From assembly GCA_040398805.1 (NCBI GenBank), contig JBBATK010000004.1, forward strand, positions 1 to 64,000: 64,000 nt of DNA, given 5' to 3'. The notes below the pieces were generated by a model. The model was not told the DNA's origin. It was given only the letters and a program-made list of their open reading frames with translations, and ran no database searches. Made by a program: the position numbers and the translations under genes. How positions within the stretch are numbered: position 1 is the stretch's first letter; every line of letters begins with the position of its first letter. Origin of the DNA: JBBATK01 sp040398805. GTDB taxonomy: Bacteria > Bacteroidota > Ignavibacteria > Kapaibacteriales > NICIL-2. This document shows, in pieces, positions 8,137 to 15,892 of the stretch.

Positions 8137-8886
8137 TCATGTCCGTGCACTCAGCACGGCGCGCACCTTGTCCGCGTCCTCGGGGGTGTCGATAGCAATG
8201 AGGGTGTGGGAGGTTTCCACGCACATATAGCGGGCGCCATCGGCGAGCAGACGCAACTGTTCCAGACTCTCGGCTACTTCATAGGGATGAGGAGGCAAGG
8301 AGACGAAGCGCCGCAGGGCCTCGCGGGTGTACGCGTAGAGTCCGATATGTTTCCAATACTCCACCGCATCCAATCGCTGAGCCCCGCTTGTTCCGCGCAC
8401 GTGGGGAATGACGGACCGCGAGAAATACATGGCCGTACCGTCCGTGCGCCGCGTCACCTTGCAGATGGTCGGATTATCGAGATCCTCGGGCGCTTCCAGC
8501 CGCGTCACCGGCGTGCAGACATCGGCGAGCGACGTCTCGTGTGCCATCACCAGGGCCGTCAGTAGCGAAGGCTGCACCAACGGTTCATCGCCTTGAACAT
8601 TCAGGATGATGTCGTAGGGTTCGTCCACACCCGCGGCTGCCGCGGCAACGCGATCGGTGCCCGATGGAAGATCGGGAGACGTCATGACACACCGCACCTT
8701 GATGCGTTCGCACTCACTGCGGATGCGGTCATCATCGGTGGCGACCACTACCGCATCGATTGCGTCCGCTTGTTCGGCGGCGCGAACGACACGCTCGAGC
8801 ATGGTTTGTCCGCAGAGGTCCACGAGCGGCTTTCCCGGAAAGCGCGTGGAAGCATAGCGGGCGGGAATGACAGCAAGGGCACGCAT
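8137..8886 (-). CDS. kdsB: 3-deoxy-manno-octulosonate cytidylyltransferase KdsB
   Basis: Activates KDO to CMP-KDO for lipopolysaccharide inner-core synthesis in the cytoplasm, so the cell makes LPS. The 249-residue protein has the nucleotidyltransferase N-terminus VIPARYASTRFPGKPL, the VVVATDDDRI and SPDLPSGTDR blocks, the NVQGDEPLVQP loop and the C-terminal IAIDTPEDADKV, all typical of KdsB. It lies 30 bases downstream of gcvT on the same strand and is probably co-transcribed with it, an unusual pairing without obvious metabolic logic. Confidence 0.95.
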   Translation of the reverse strand: MRALAVIPARYASTRFPGKPLVDLCGQTMLERVVRAAEQADAIDAVVVATDDDRIRSECERIKVRCVMTSPDLPSGTDRVAAAAAGVDEPYDIILNVQGDEPLVQPSLLTALVMAHETSLADVCTPVTRLEAPEDLDNPTICKVTRRTDGTAMYFSRSVIPHVRGTSGAQRLDAVEYWKHIGLYAYTREALRRFVSLPPHPYEVAESLEQLRLLADGARYMCVETSHTLIAIDTPEDADKVRAVLSART

Positions 8887-8916
8887 GCGATTCGGCGGTT
8901 GATGATAAGGAAACGC

Positions 8917-10011
8917 TTAGGCCAGGAAGGGCATCTTCACGACTTCCGCAGGGAAGTGCTTACCGCGCGCGAAGATGTTAACCATGGTGCCCGGTGCTGC
9001 AAGGCCGGCGGGCACGTAGCCCATGGCGATGGCTTTGGACAATGACGGTGCGATGTTGCCGCTGGTGACCGTGCCGACGGAGACTCCGTCGTGGTGGATT
9101 TCGTAGCCGTGGCGCGCGATGAACTTATCCACGTGGACGACGAGTCCGACGAGCTTGCGCGAGACGCCCGCCTCCTTGACGGCGGCGATGACATCGCTGC
9201 CGTTGAACGGACCCTTGGCGAGTTTCGTGATCCAACCCAGACCCGCTTCCAACGGATTCGTCGTCTCATCGATATCGTTGCCGTACAGGCAGTATCCTTT
9301 TTCCAGTCGAAGCGTATCGCGCGCACCCAAGCCCACGGGCTCGATGCCGAACTCCGCACCCGCCTCGAAGATGGCATTCCAGACCTCCGTGCACACCGAA
9401 TCGTCTCCTTCGAAATAGATCTCCATGCCGATCTCACCCGTATAGCCCGTCCGGGAGAGGATCATCGGACGTCCGGCGAGCGTCCCTTCGACGAACGAAT
9501 AGTACGGGATCTCCGAGAGGTCCGTCGTCGTGAGTTTCTGCAAGGCGGCCAACGACTGCGGACCCTGGATGGCCAGCAGATTGATATCATCGCTCTTGTT
9601 CGTGAGCACGCAATCAGCGAACTCCGCTGCGTTCGTCGACGCCCACGCCCAATCCTTGTCCATGCAGGCACCGTTCACCACCATCATGTAGTGGTTCTCC
9701 GCCAGCATGTACACGAGCAAGTCATCGACAATACCGCCATGGGGAAGGCACATCGCCGAGTACTGCGCCTTGCCGGGGGTAAGCTTGCTCACATCGTTCA
9801 CGGTGAGTTTCTGCAAGAACGCCAGACTGTCGGCACCGCGAACATCGAACTCGCCCATGTGGCTTACATCGAACACGCCCACCTTGGTACGCACGATGGT
9901 GTGTTCGTGCATGATACCGCCCGCATATTGAATGGGCATTTCAAAGCCTGCGAATTCGACCATCTTCGCTGAGTGTGCGCGATGAAGAGCGTGGAATCTT
10001 GTTTGGTTCAT
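8917..10011 (-). CDS. gcvT: Glycine cleavage system aminomethyltransferase GcvT
   Basis: T protein of the glycine cleavage complex. It transfers the aminomethyl carbon from lipoylated GcvH to tetrahydrofolate, releasing ammonia. The start at 10011 (MNQTRFHALHRAHSAKMVEF) matches the family N-terminus and gives 364 residues; the 21 residues from the ATG at 10074 are not homologous-looking. Characteristic segments are FAGFEMPIQYAGGIMHEH, GVFDVSHMGEF, SRTGYTGEIGMEIYF and LGARDTLRLEKGYCLYGND. gcvH and gcvP are not in the window. The serine hydroxymethyltransferase partner of one-carbon metabolism lies at 56963-58378. Confidence 0.95.
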   Translation of the reverse strand: MNQTRFHALHRAHSAKMVEFAGFEMPIQYAGGIMHEHTIVRTKVGVFDVSHMGEFDVRGADSLAFLQKLTVNDVSKLTPGKAQYSAMCLPHGGIVDDLLVYMLAENHYMMVVNGACMDKDWAWASTNAAEFADCVLTNKSDDINLLAIQGPQSLAALQKLTTTDLSEIPYYSFVEGTLAGRPMILSRTGYTGEIGMEIYFEGDDSVCTEVWNAIFEAGAEFGIEPVGLGARDTLRLEKGYCLYGNDIDETTNPLEAGLGWITKLAKGPFNGSDVIAAVKEAGVSRKLVGLVVHVDKFIARHGYEIHHDGVSVGTVTSGNIAPSLSKAIAMGYVPAGLAAPGTMVNIFARGKHFPAEVVKMPFLA

Positions 10012-10060
10012 GAGGTATGCCGGCACGCCGGTGGAATGGAAAACACATGGAAACGGTCCG

Positions 10061-10068
10061 CAAATATA
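10061..10068 (-). promoter_or_regulatory. Putative -7 element of gcvT-kdsB
   Basis: TATATTTG on the minus strand (followed by C), 49 bases before the gcvT start. Confidence 0.45.
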
Positions 10069-10231
10069 GGGCACCGTGGTGAGCTACGCGGGATGATGTC
10101 TTCACCCTGCGTCACCATCTCTGTGCCGTGCGTCATGATACCGGCGGCAGTGATCGATCGACGCGCAGCTTTTCAAGCGAGCGGTCAACGAGAAGGGGGA
10201 GAAGGATGCGCTGCGGTATGGAAGGACGCGA

Positions 10232-10924
10232 TCAACGGAACCGGTAGCCGACGCCTTTGACGGTTTCCAGGAACTCGCTGTATGGTCCGAGCTTGTCACG
10301 GAGTTTGGAGATATGGACATCGACGGTGCGATCGACGACATAGACGGATTCGCCCCAGATGCGTGACAGCAGGGATTCGCGGCTGAAGACTTTACCGCGA
10401 TTGGCCACGAGGAAGGCCAGGAGCTCGAATTCCTTCTTGGGCAGGAACTGTTCCTTGCCCTCGATCCGCATGGTATAGTTCTGGCGGTTGATCTCGAGCT
10501 CGTCCACGCGAAGGATCTCCGGCGCGCTGATGGTTTCCGTGCGTACGCGCTCGGATCCGCGACGGATGAGCGACTTGACGCGCGCAGCCAGGATGCTCGG
10601 CGATACGGGTTTCTGGATGTAATCGTCCGCGCCCAGCTCCAGACCGAGGATCTCATCGATCTCGGCATTCTTCGCGGTAAGGAACATGATGGAGCATTCG
10701 GCGGCGCTCGAGGATCGGATCTGCTTACAGACGTCGTACCCGTCCATCCCCGGCATCATGACATCAAGGATGACGACGTCAGGCTGGATCTTCTCGGCCA
10801 CGTCCTTTGCCTTCTCGCTTTCCGCGAGCGTCGTCACCTCGTACCCTTCCTTGCGGAGATTGTAGGAGATGAGTTCCAGGATGTCTTGCTCATCGTCGAC
10901 AACGAGGATCTTTTTCGGTCTCAT
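10232..10924 (-). CDS. OmpR/PhoB-family response regulator
   Basis: DNA-binding transcription regulator of a two-component system, 230 residues. The receiver domain (1 to about 120) has the acidic pair D10/D11, phosphoacceptor D54 in VILDVMMPGMDGYD, T83 and K105 (ADDYIQKP). The winged-helix effector domain (about 130-230) ends in the typical RTVDVHISKLRDKLGP and VKGVGYRF. It is transcribed divergently from a sensor kinase starting at 11179, its likely partner, with a shared 254-base intergenic region. The close PhoB likeness suggests an envelope or phosphate-type signal, but no target is visible. Confidence 0.93.
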   Translation of the reverse strand: MRPKKILVVDDEQDILELISYNLRKEGYEVTTLAESEKAKDVAEKIQPDVVILDVMMPGMDGYDVCKQIRSSSAAECSIMFLTAKNAEIDEILGLELGADDYIQKPVSPSILAARVKSLIRRGSERVRTETISAPEILRVDELEINRQNYTMRIEGKEQFLPKKEFELLAFLVANRGKVFSRESLLSRIWGESVYVVDRTVDVHISKLRDKLGPYSEFLETVKGVGYRFR

Positions 10925-10961
10925 AACGTCGAGCAGGTGTTTTCGAGTGATAGCATCTGTT

Positions 10962-10969
10962 CAAAAATA
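10962..10969 (-). promoter_or_regulatory. Putative -7 element of response regulator gene
   Basis: TATTTTTG on the minus strand, 37 bases before the start at 10924. Confidence 0.4.
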
Positions 10970-11095
10970 CGCGAGTTTGCCGGCGCAGTCTTCGTGGATG
11001 ACGTTATGAATGCATAACACCGTCGCTTCGGCGTGCTGCGGCACCGGGCCGATCGAGGTCGTGCAGGTGCGCACGCAGCGTGCGGACGATTTTGC

Positions 11096-11103
11096 TACTT
11101 TGC
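11096..11103 (+). promoter_or_regulatory. Putative -7 element of histidine kinase gene
   Basis: TACTTTGC (TAnnTTGC form), 75 bases before the ATG at 11179. Confidence 0.35.
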
Positions 11104-11178
11104 GCACAAGAATGAGTGCACCGGGTGGCTACACAGGGGAACCCGGAACGCGAATCATCATTATCGCCCCGAGGTATC

Positions 11179-12798
11179 ATGAACGGTTACGGTCCATCAC
11201 GCTCACGTCGCATGACACTGCGTCAACGGTATCTGCGCGTGCCGCTGCGTGTGCGATTGACGATGTGGTACACCGTCATCCTTTCCGTGGCCCTCATCGC
11301 GTTCAGTGTCTTCACCTACATCACGGTCTCGAACAGCTTGCACACGAACATGGATGACATGTTGTTGGAAGTATCGACGTCCGTGGACAAGGTGATCACA
11401 GAAAAGATCCGGCAGACGAAGTCGCCCACGGGTATCCGCACCGATTCCGCCGCGGTGCCGGTCGCGAAATCCATTGCAGGGACGACGGCTCCGCCGGTGG
11501 AGAAGAATATGAAGGATTCGGCCAAAGGGTCGACGCCGTCCGACTCCGCGCGGTTCGATATCGACAACCTCTCGCTCCAAGAGCTGACAGCACTGGTCTC
11601 GCAGGGCATCTTCACCAGTGGCGGACCCTCCTTCGTTTTCATGAGGGCGGGCAATTTCTTCGTCCAGTTCGCGGATACCAAGGGCAATGTCTATTGGCGC
11701 TCGGAGAATCTTCAGGATCTTTCGCTGCCCACATACTCGAAGATCGAGGACGCAGCAGAAACAGGTCGCGTGTTCATGGACGCATCGCTCCGCAAACAGT
11801 CCATCCGTGTCATGTGCATGCGCGGTAAACTCAGCGAAGTCAGTGTTGGCTACAGCATGCAGGAGGTCGACGAAATCCTGCGTCAACTCCGCTCAACCTT
11901 CGAGCTCGGCTTCTCCATCGCGTTGGTCTTAGCGGTCGTCATCGGCTATTTACTTGCGCGCTACTCGTTGCAGCAAGTGGATATCATCACGAATGCAGCC
12001 AAGCGAATCACGGCGGAGAATCTGAGCAAGCGCTTGCCGCTTCCGGTCACGAACGACGAAATCGCGCGATTGACCACGACGCTCAATGCCATGATCGCCC
12101 GTCTCGATATCTCCTTCACCCAGGTGCGTCAGTTCACCAGCGATGTGTCCCACGAGCTTCGCACACCGCTCGCCATCCTGATGGGAGAGCTGGAGATGGC
12201 ATTGCGCAACGAGATGTCGGACGAGGACTATCACGTGCTCGTCGTAAGTTCTCTGGAAGAAGTGATGCGGCTATCGAAGATGGTCAGCAGTCTGTTGGAA
12301 ATCTCCCGCGCGGAAACAGGTCAGGTGCGACTGCAGAAATCGCTGTTCGACATCTCCCGCATGACCGCCAATATCTGCGACGATATGCAGATCCTGGCCG
12401 AGGACAAATCCATCACGCTTGAGTGCGAGATACAATCGTACGTCACCATCATCGCAGATGAATCCCGCCTGCATCAGATGCTGCTCAATGTCATCGATAA
12501 CGCCATCAAGTACACGCCGCGGAACGGCACCGTCCGGGTGACGCTGTCCACACGGGCCACACAAACCAGGATCGACGTGAGCGACACGGGCGTCGGTATC
12601 TCCGAGGAAAACCAGGCCTTCATCTTCAACCGCTTTTTCCGCGTGGATCAGTCTCGCTCCAACGACATCGTCGGCAGCGGTCTCGGACTCTCCATCGTGC
12701 GATGGATCGTCGAGGCGCATCAAGGTTCCATTCGCGTGAAGAGCGAGCTCGGCGCCGGCTCCACCTTCTCCATCGTCCTTCCGTACGAAGCCACCTAG
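11179..12798 (+). CDS. Membrane sensor histidine kinase with HAMP domain
   Basis: Inner-membrane two-component sensor kinase, probably phosphorylating the divergent regulator at 10232-10924. The start at 11179 has GAGG just upstream; an ATG at 11116 would add 21 non-conserved residues. The product has 539 residues. TM1 is at about 28-50, an extracytoplasmic sensor of about 190 residues follows with a Ser/Thr/Lys/Pro-rich low-complexity stretch (about 75-115), and TM2 is at about 241-262. HAMP follows, then HisKA with the H-box SDVSHELRTPLAIL (H325), and HATPase_c with NVIDNAIKYTP, DTGVGIS, FNRFFRVDQSRS and GSGLGLSIVRW. All catalytic boxes are intact. The signal is unknown. Confidence 0.93.
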   Translation: MNGYGPSRSRRMTLRQRYLRVPLRVRLTMWYTVILSVALIAFSVFTYITVSNSLHTNMDDMLLEVSTSVDKVITEKIRQTKSPTGIRTDSAAVPVAKSIAGTTAPPVEKNMKDSAKGSTPSDSARFDIDNLSLQELTALVSQGIFTSGGPSFVFMRAGNFFVQFADTKGNVYWRSENLQDLSLPTYSKIEDAAETGRVFMDASLRKQSIRVMCMRGKLSEVSVGYSMQEVDEILRQLRSTFELGFSIALVLAVVIGYLLARYSLQQVDIITNAAKRITAENLSKRLPLPVTNDEIARLTTTLNAMIARLDISFTQVRQFTSDVSHELRTPLAILMGELEMALRNEMSDEDYHVLVVSSLEEVMRLSKMVSSLLEISRAETGQVRLQKSLFDISRMTANICDDMQILAEDKSITLECEIQSYVTIIADESRLHQMLLNVIDNAIKYTPRNGTVRVTLSTRATQTRIDVSDTGVGISEENQAFIFNRFFRVDQSRSNDIVGSGLGLSIVRWIVEAHQGSIRVKSELGAGSTFSIVLPYEAT

Positions 12799-12884
12799 GG
12801 AAGAACGTCTGTACCCCGGGACTTCTGTCGCCCACACACGTGCGCGGGAAGATGCGCGGGACGGCGTAGTTACCCGAGTTTCCG

Positions 12885-12892
12885 TAGTTTGC
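12885..12892 (+). promoter_or_regulatory. Putative -7 element of lipoprotein gene
   Basis: TAGTTTGC, 47 bases before the ATG at 12940. Confidence 0.35.
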
Positions 12893-12939
12893 GCGTCCGA
12901 AAAACTGGTTGCACCACAGGCTCTTCAGCCTCGACTCGA

Positions 12940-14160
12940 ATGTCACATTCCGGCAGTTCCTTGCGCCTCATCCCTATCTGCCTCCTCGTCTTTGCACTCG
13001 CGTGTGCCGACACGGATCGGCGTCCGGAACCCGCGGACGACGCGAATTCGGCAACGGCGCGCTCCAAGGATTCAATGAGAACGCAGAAAGCGAGCAAGGC
13101 ACGTGCTGCGGATTCCGCTCAAGAGCAGACGGAACTCCAGGCCATCGCTTCATCGGCCGCGAAAGTGCCGCCCCTGAAAGGCCGATCCATCTGTCTCTCG
13201 CTTTGTGGTATCGACAGTCGGTTGAATACACCCTCGGGACGTGCCGATGCCAACCATGTGCTGAGGTTCTGGCTGGACGAGGGAGCGGTGGAGATCATCG
13301 ATATCCCGCGCGGGACCTATGCGGATGTGGGACTCGACAGCGCGTTCAATTTCATTGCGAACCTCCGCGCCCATAAGGGTCGTACCGCCTACCTCAAAGC
13401 GGTCGCCGAGATCGCCGACGTTCCCCGTATCGATTATTACTGCGAAGTGGGACTCTCGCAGGCGTTGGGGATACTCGAGCTTTTGGGACACAAGGACGAT
13501 GCACAACAGACGCTGCGGGCACTACGAACGCGTCATGCCTTCGCGACGGGTGATTATCAGCGCTCCTTCAATCAAGGGAGCTTCCTGAAGCAGACCATGA
13601 TGAAGCACTTCGGTACGTCCACCACCTGGTATCGTGATCCTCTCTTGCGCGCCGGCATGTTGCTCGTGGATGCGAACATCCCTCTCGACACCGTCAAGTA
13701 CATCATCGACGAACTCGACGCTCATGGTTTCCCCGGCAACGGCAAATGCTATGTGTACATTAAACCCACGTACTCGTACCGCCTGCCCGAATACGATTTC
13801 ACGAGTGCGGAGAGCATTTCGAAGATCGGGAAGAAGATCGACGAGCGCATGAAGATAGAGGGTTTGGAACACACGGACGTGCAGGCGGAATACGTGAAAC
13901 GTCTTGATGGCATCATCGCCGCTGCCGCTGCCGACAGTGCGCGACGTCCGATGGCGACGGTCACGAAACTCCGTCGTGTGTTCGAACAGCGGGCGTGGAT
14001 GCAGGTGGAGAACAAAGCGCATCGCAAAGCGGTGTTCACGCGTATCTGCACCCTTATGGAGCAGTGCCTGGTGAACGCGAAGCGGGCGAAAGACGCAGCC
14101 GTCATCCGCAAGTTTTACGAAGACCACCAAGCGCTCGTGGAGCCGGCTCTGTCACGCTAA
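12940..14160 (+). CDS. Hypothetical exported protein, probable lipoprotein
   Basis: Not recognised. The chosen start (MSHSGSSLRLIPICLLVFAL) opens a signal peptide ending in a lipobox-like ALAC at about residue 26, so lipidation and envelope anchoring are likely; the product has 406 residues. After a charged, disordered linker (about 27-80) comes KGRSICLSLCGIDSRLNTP and a mostly alpha-helical region with regular helix-turn spacing (IADVPRIDYYCEVGLSQALG, DPLLRAGMLLVDANIPLDTV), then a Lys/Arg-rich helical end. Four Cys residues occur in the body. The start at 12889 would place the hydrophobic core too deep for a signal peptide. It follows the histidine kinase by 141 bases with its own promoter-like element, so a regulatory link is only suggested by position. 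Confidence 0.7.
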   Translation: MSHSGSSLRLIPICLLVFALACADTDRRPEPADDANSATARSKDSMRTQKASKARAADSAQEQTELQAIASSAAKVPPLKGRSICLSLCGIDSRLNTPSGRADANHVLRFWLDEGAVEIIDIPRGTYADVGLDSAFNFIANLRAHKGRTAYLKAVAEIADVPRIDYYCEVGLSQALGILELLGHKDDAQQTLRALRTRHAFATGDYQRSFNQGSFLKQTMMKHFGTSTTWYRDPLLRAGMLLVDANIPLDTVKYIIDELDAHGFPGNGKCYVYIKPTYSYRLPEYDFTSAESISKIGKKIDERMKIEGLEHTDVQAEYVKRLDGIIAAAAADSARRPMATVTKLRRVFEQRAWMQVENKAHRKAVFTRICTLMEQCLVNAKRAKDAAVIRKFYEDHQALVEPALSR

Positions 14161-14212
14161 GGTTCTTCGTCGTCACCGATGCGTCATCCCGTGGCCGCGG
14201 TGGAGGACGACA

Positions 14213-14779
14213 TCACATGCCCCGCCGGAGGAGCGCCGCTTCCGGTCGTGCAGACCACTCCTGCAGGGATTGCGCGCCTGAATCTTTGTCGGAAAGGATG
14301 GGAGCGACTTCCGACCATTGTTTTCCGAAACTGTCCCACCGAATGCTACCCTCGGTGCGAGGATTGTAGAGGGCCGTGCATTTGTAATGGACGTCCGCTT
14401 CGTCCGAAAGCACAAGGAAGCCGTTGGCGAATCCCGGCGGTATCCACACGATGTGATTGTCCACATCATCCACCCGAAGGGACACGTGTTCACCATAGGT
14501 AGGTGATCCCACACGGATATCGAGTTCCACGAGTTCGATGGCGCCGCGCACCACCCGCAGGAGTTTACCCATGGGTTCCTCCCACTGGAAGTGCATGCCG
14601 CGCAGAACCCCTTTGCACGAGCGCGAATGATTGTCCTGAAGGAACCGTGTGGGTAATCCCAGGTCTGCGAAGACCCGCTCCTGATAACTTTCCAGGAACA
14701 TTCCGCGAGCGTCGCGGAAGACGCGGGGTGTAAGGACGACGATGCCGTCGAGATGCGTGGAGTGGATGGCTATGGACAT
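14213..14779 (-). CDS. rfbC: dTDP-4-dehydrorhamnose 3,5-epimerase
   Basis: Cytoplasmic cupin-fold epimerase of dTDP-L-rhamnose synthesis (RmlC), supplying rhamnose for surface polysaccharide. The 188-residue protein shows RVFRDARGMFLESYQE, QDNHSRSCKGVLRGMHFQ with the catalytic His in the RGMHFQ motif, VVRGAIELVELDIRVGSPTY and WIPPGFANGFLVLSDEADV. It is the last gene of a minus-strand run and begins 3 bases after the pdxB stop. Partner genes rfbA, rfbB and rfbD are not in the window. Confidence 0.95.
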   Translation of the reverse strand: MSIAIHSTHLDGIVVLTPRVFRDARGMFLESYQERVFADLGLPTRFLQDNHSRSCKGVLRGMHFQWEEPMGKLLRVVRGAIELVELDIRVGSPTYGEHVSLRVDDVDNHIVWIPPGFANGFLVLSDEADVHYKCTALYNPRTEGSIRWDSFGKQWSEVAPILSDKDSGAQSLQEWSARPEAALLRRGM

Positions 14780-14782
14780 GGT

Positions 14783-15892
14783 TCAATCGGGAGTAATGAT
14801 CTCACGGCGTGAGGTGTAGGACAGACGGAGGCGCAGGAAATGTCGGCGACGTTCGTCGGCGGAGACATCGCCGAGCGAGAGCATCTCCGTGCGAAGGCGT
14901 TCGGCATCCAGCGCAGAACCTAACGCCGTGCGAAGTTCGTCAATGGTGGCAAACTGCGACACATGCCGGGTGACAGGACCCGCGGGCGCTTCGATGACGC
15001 GGTCGCTCCGGTGGCCGACGTAGGACTCGTACGAGCGAAGCATCATAGTGGCAGCTACGTAATGCGCGTCCATGCTATGACCCGCGATATGCGGCGTACA
15101 CACCGTTGTCGCCTCTGCCAACTCTCGCGAATACGCGGGCTCGTGTTCCCACACATCGACCGCCGCACGAAGATCCTGTTCCCGTATCGCCCGCAGCAGA
15201 TGCTGCTCGCTTATCACCCCGCCGCGGGATGCGTGGACGAAGACGGCGTTCGGCTTCATGCGAGCGAAGAAACTCTCGGCAAGCAGAGCGAGCGTAGGAT
15301 GAAGGCCGGACGCGGTGAGCGGCACATGGTTGGTGATGATGTCGCACTCCGCGGCTACCTCCTCCAGAGTGCGGTGACGGCATCGTTCGTCGGCATTGAA
15401 ACGACCCTCAGCCATGGCGGGCGGATCGTTCAGCAGAAGGGGAAATCCGAGCGGTGCAAGAATCTGTGCCACGGCACGACCGGCATTGCCATACCCGATG
15501 ATGCCAACCGTGGGCGTTCGATCGCGGACAGCGACTCCGCTCGATGTCCCGGACGCCGTGAGCGAGGGTTCGTTCTTCAGAATGGCGTAGAGGACATACT
15601 CCGCCACTGCATGGGCGTTACAACCGGGCGCGGCCGTCCACGCGATATCGCGCGTTTTCAGATAGGCGATGTCCAGATGATCGTAACCCGCGGACGCGGT
15701 ACCGACGAAGCGGATGTCCGTATCGTGGAGCAGGGATTCGTCCACACGGGTCGTTGTCCGGACGAACAGCGCCGTAGCGCCGCACGAGCGCAAGAACCCG
15801 TTCGTGATCTCCGGATACGGCACACTGATCACGGAATCGGATGCCGAGAGTGCGTCTGCCAGACCGGGTATGTGCTGGGTGACAACGATCAT
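14783..15892 (-). CDS. pdxB: Erythronate-4-phosphate dehydrogenase PdxB
   Basis: NAD-dependent 2-hydroxyacid dehydrogenase acting in the DXP-dependent pyridoxal-phosphate route. The start at 15892 (MIVVTQHIPGLADALSASDS) overlaps the stop of the upstream gene by one base (TGATG) and gives 369 residues; the longer frame from 15991 is a non-conserved extension. Visible are GTASAGYDHLDI, CNAHAVAEYVLYAI, the Rossmann GIIGYGNAGRAVA, SRGGVISEQHLLRAI, DVWEHEP with the catalytic Glu region, and HIAGHSMDAH with the catalytic His. PdxB is separated from general D-2-hydroxyacid dehydrogenases by the CNAHAVAEYV and HIAGHS motifs and a C-terminal dimer domain, here about 90 residues. Confidence 0.88.
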   Translation of the reverse strand: MIVVTQHIPGLADALSASDSVISVPYPEITNGFLRSCGATALFVRTTTRVDESLLHDTDIRFVGTASAGYDHLDIAYLKTRDIAWTAAPGCNAHAVAEYVLYAILKNEPSLTASGTSSGVAVRDRTPTVGIIGYGNAGRAVAQILAPLGFPLLLNDPPAMAEGRFNADERCRHRTLEEVAAECDIITNHVPLTASGLHPTLALLAESFFARMKPNAVFVHASRGGVISEQHLLRAIREQDLRAAVDVWEHEPAYSRELAEATTVCTPHIAGHSMDAHYVAATMMLRSYESYVGHRSDRVIEAPAGPVTRHVSQFATIDELRTALGSALDAERLRTEMLSLGDVSADERRRHFLRLRLSYTSRREIITPD

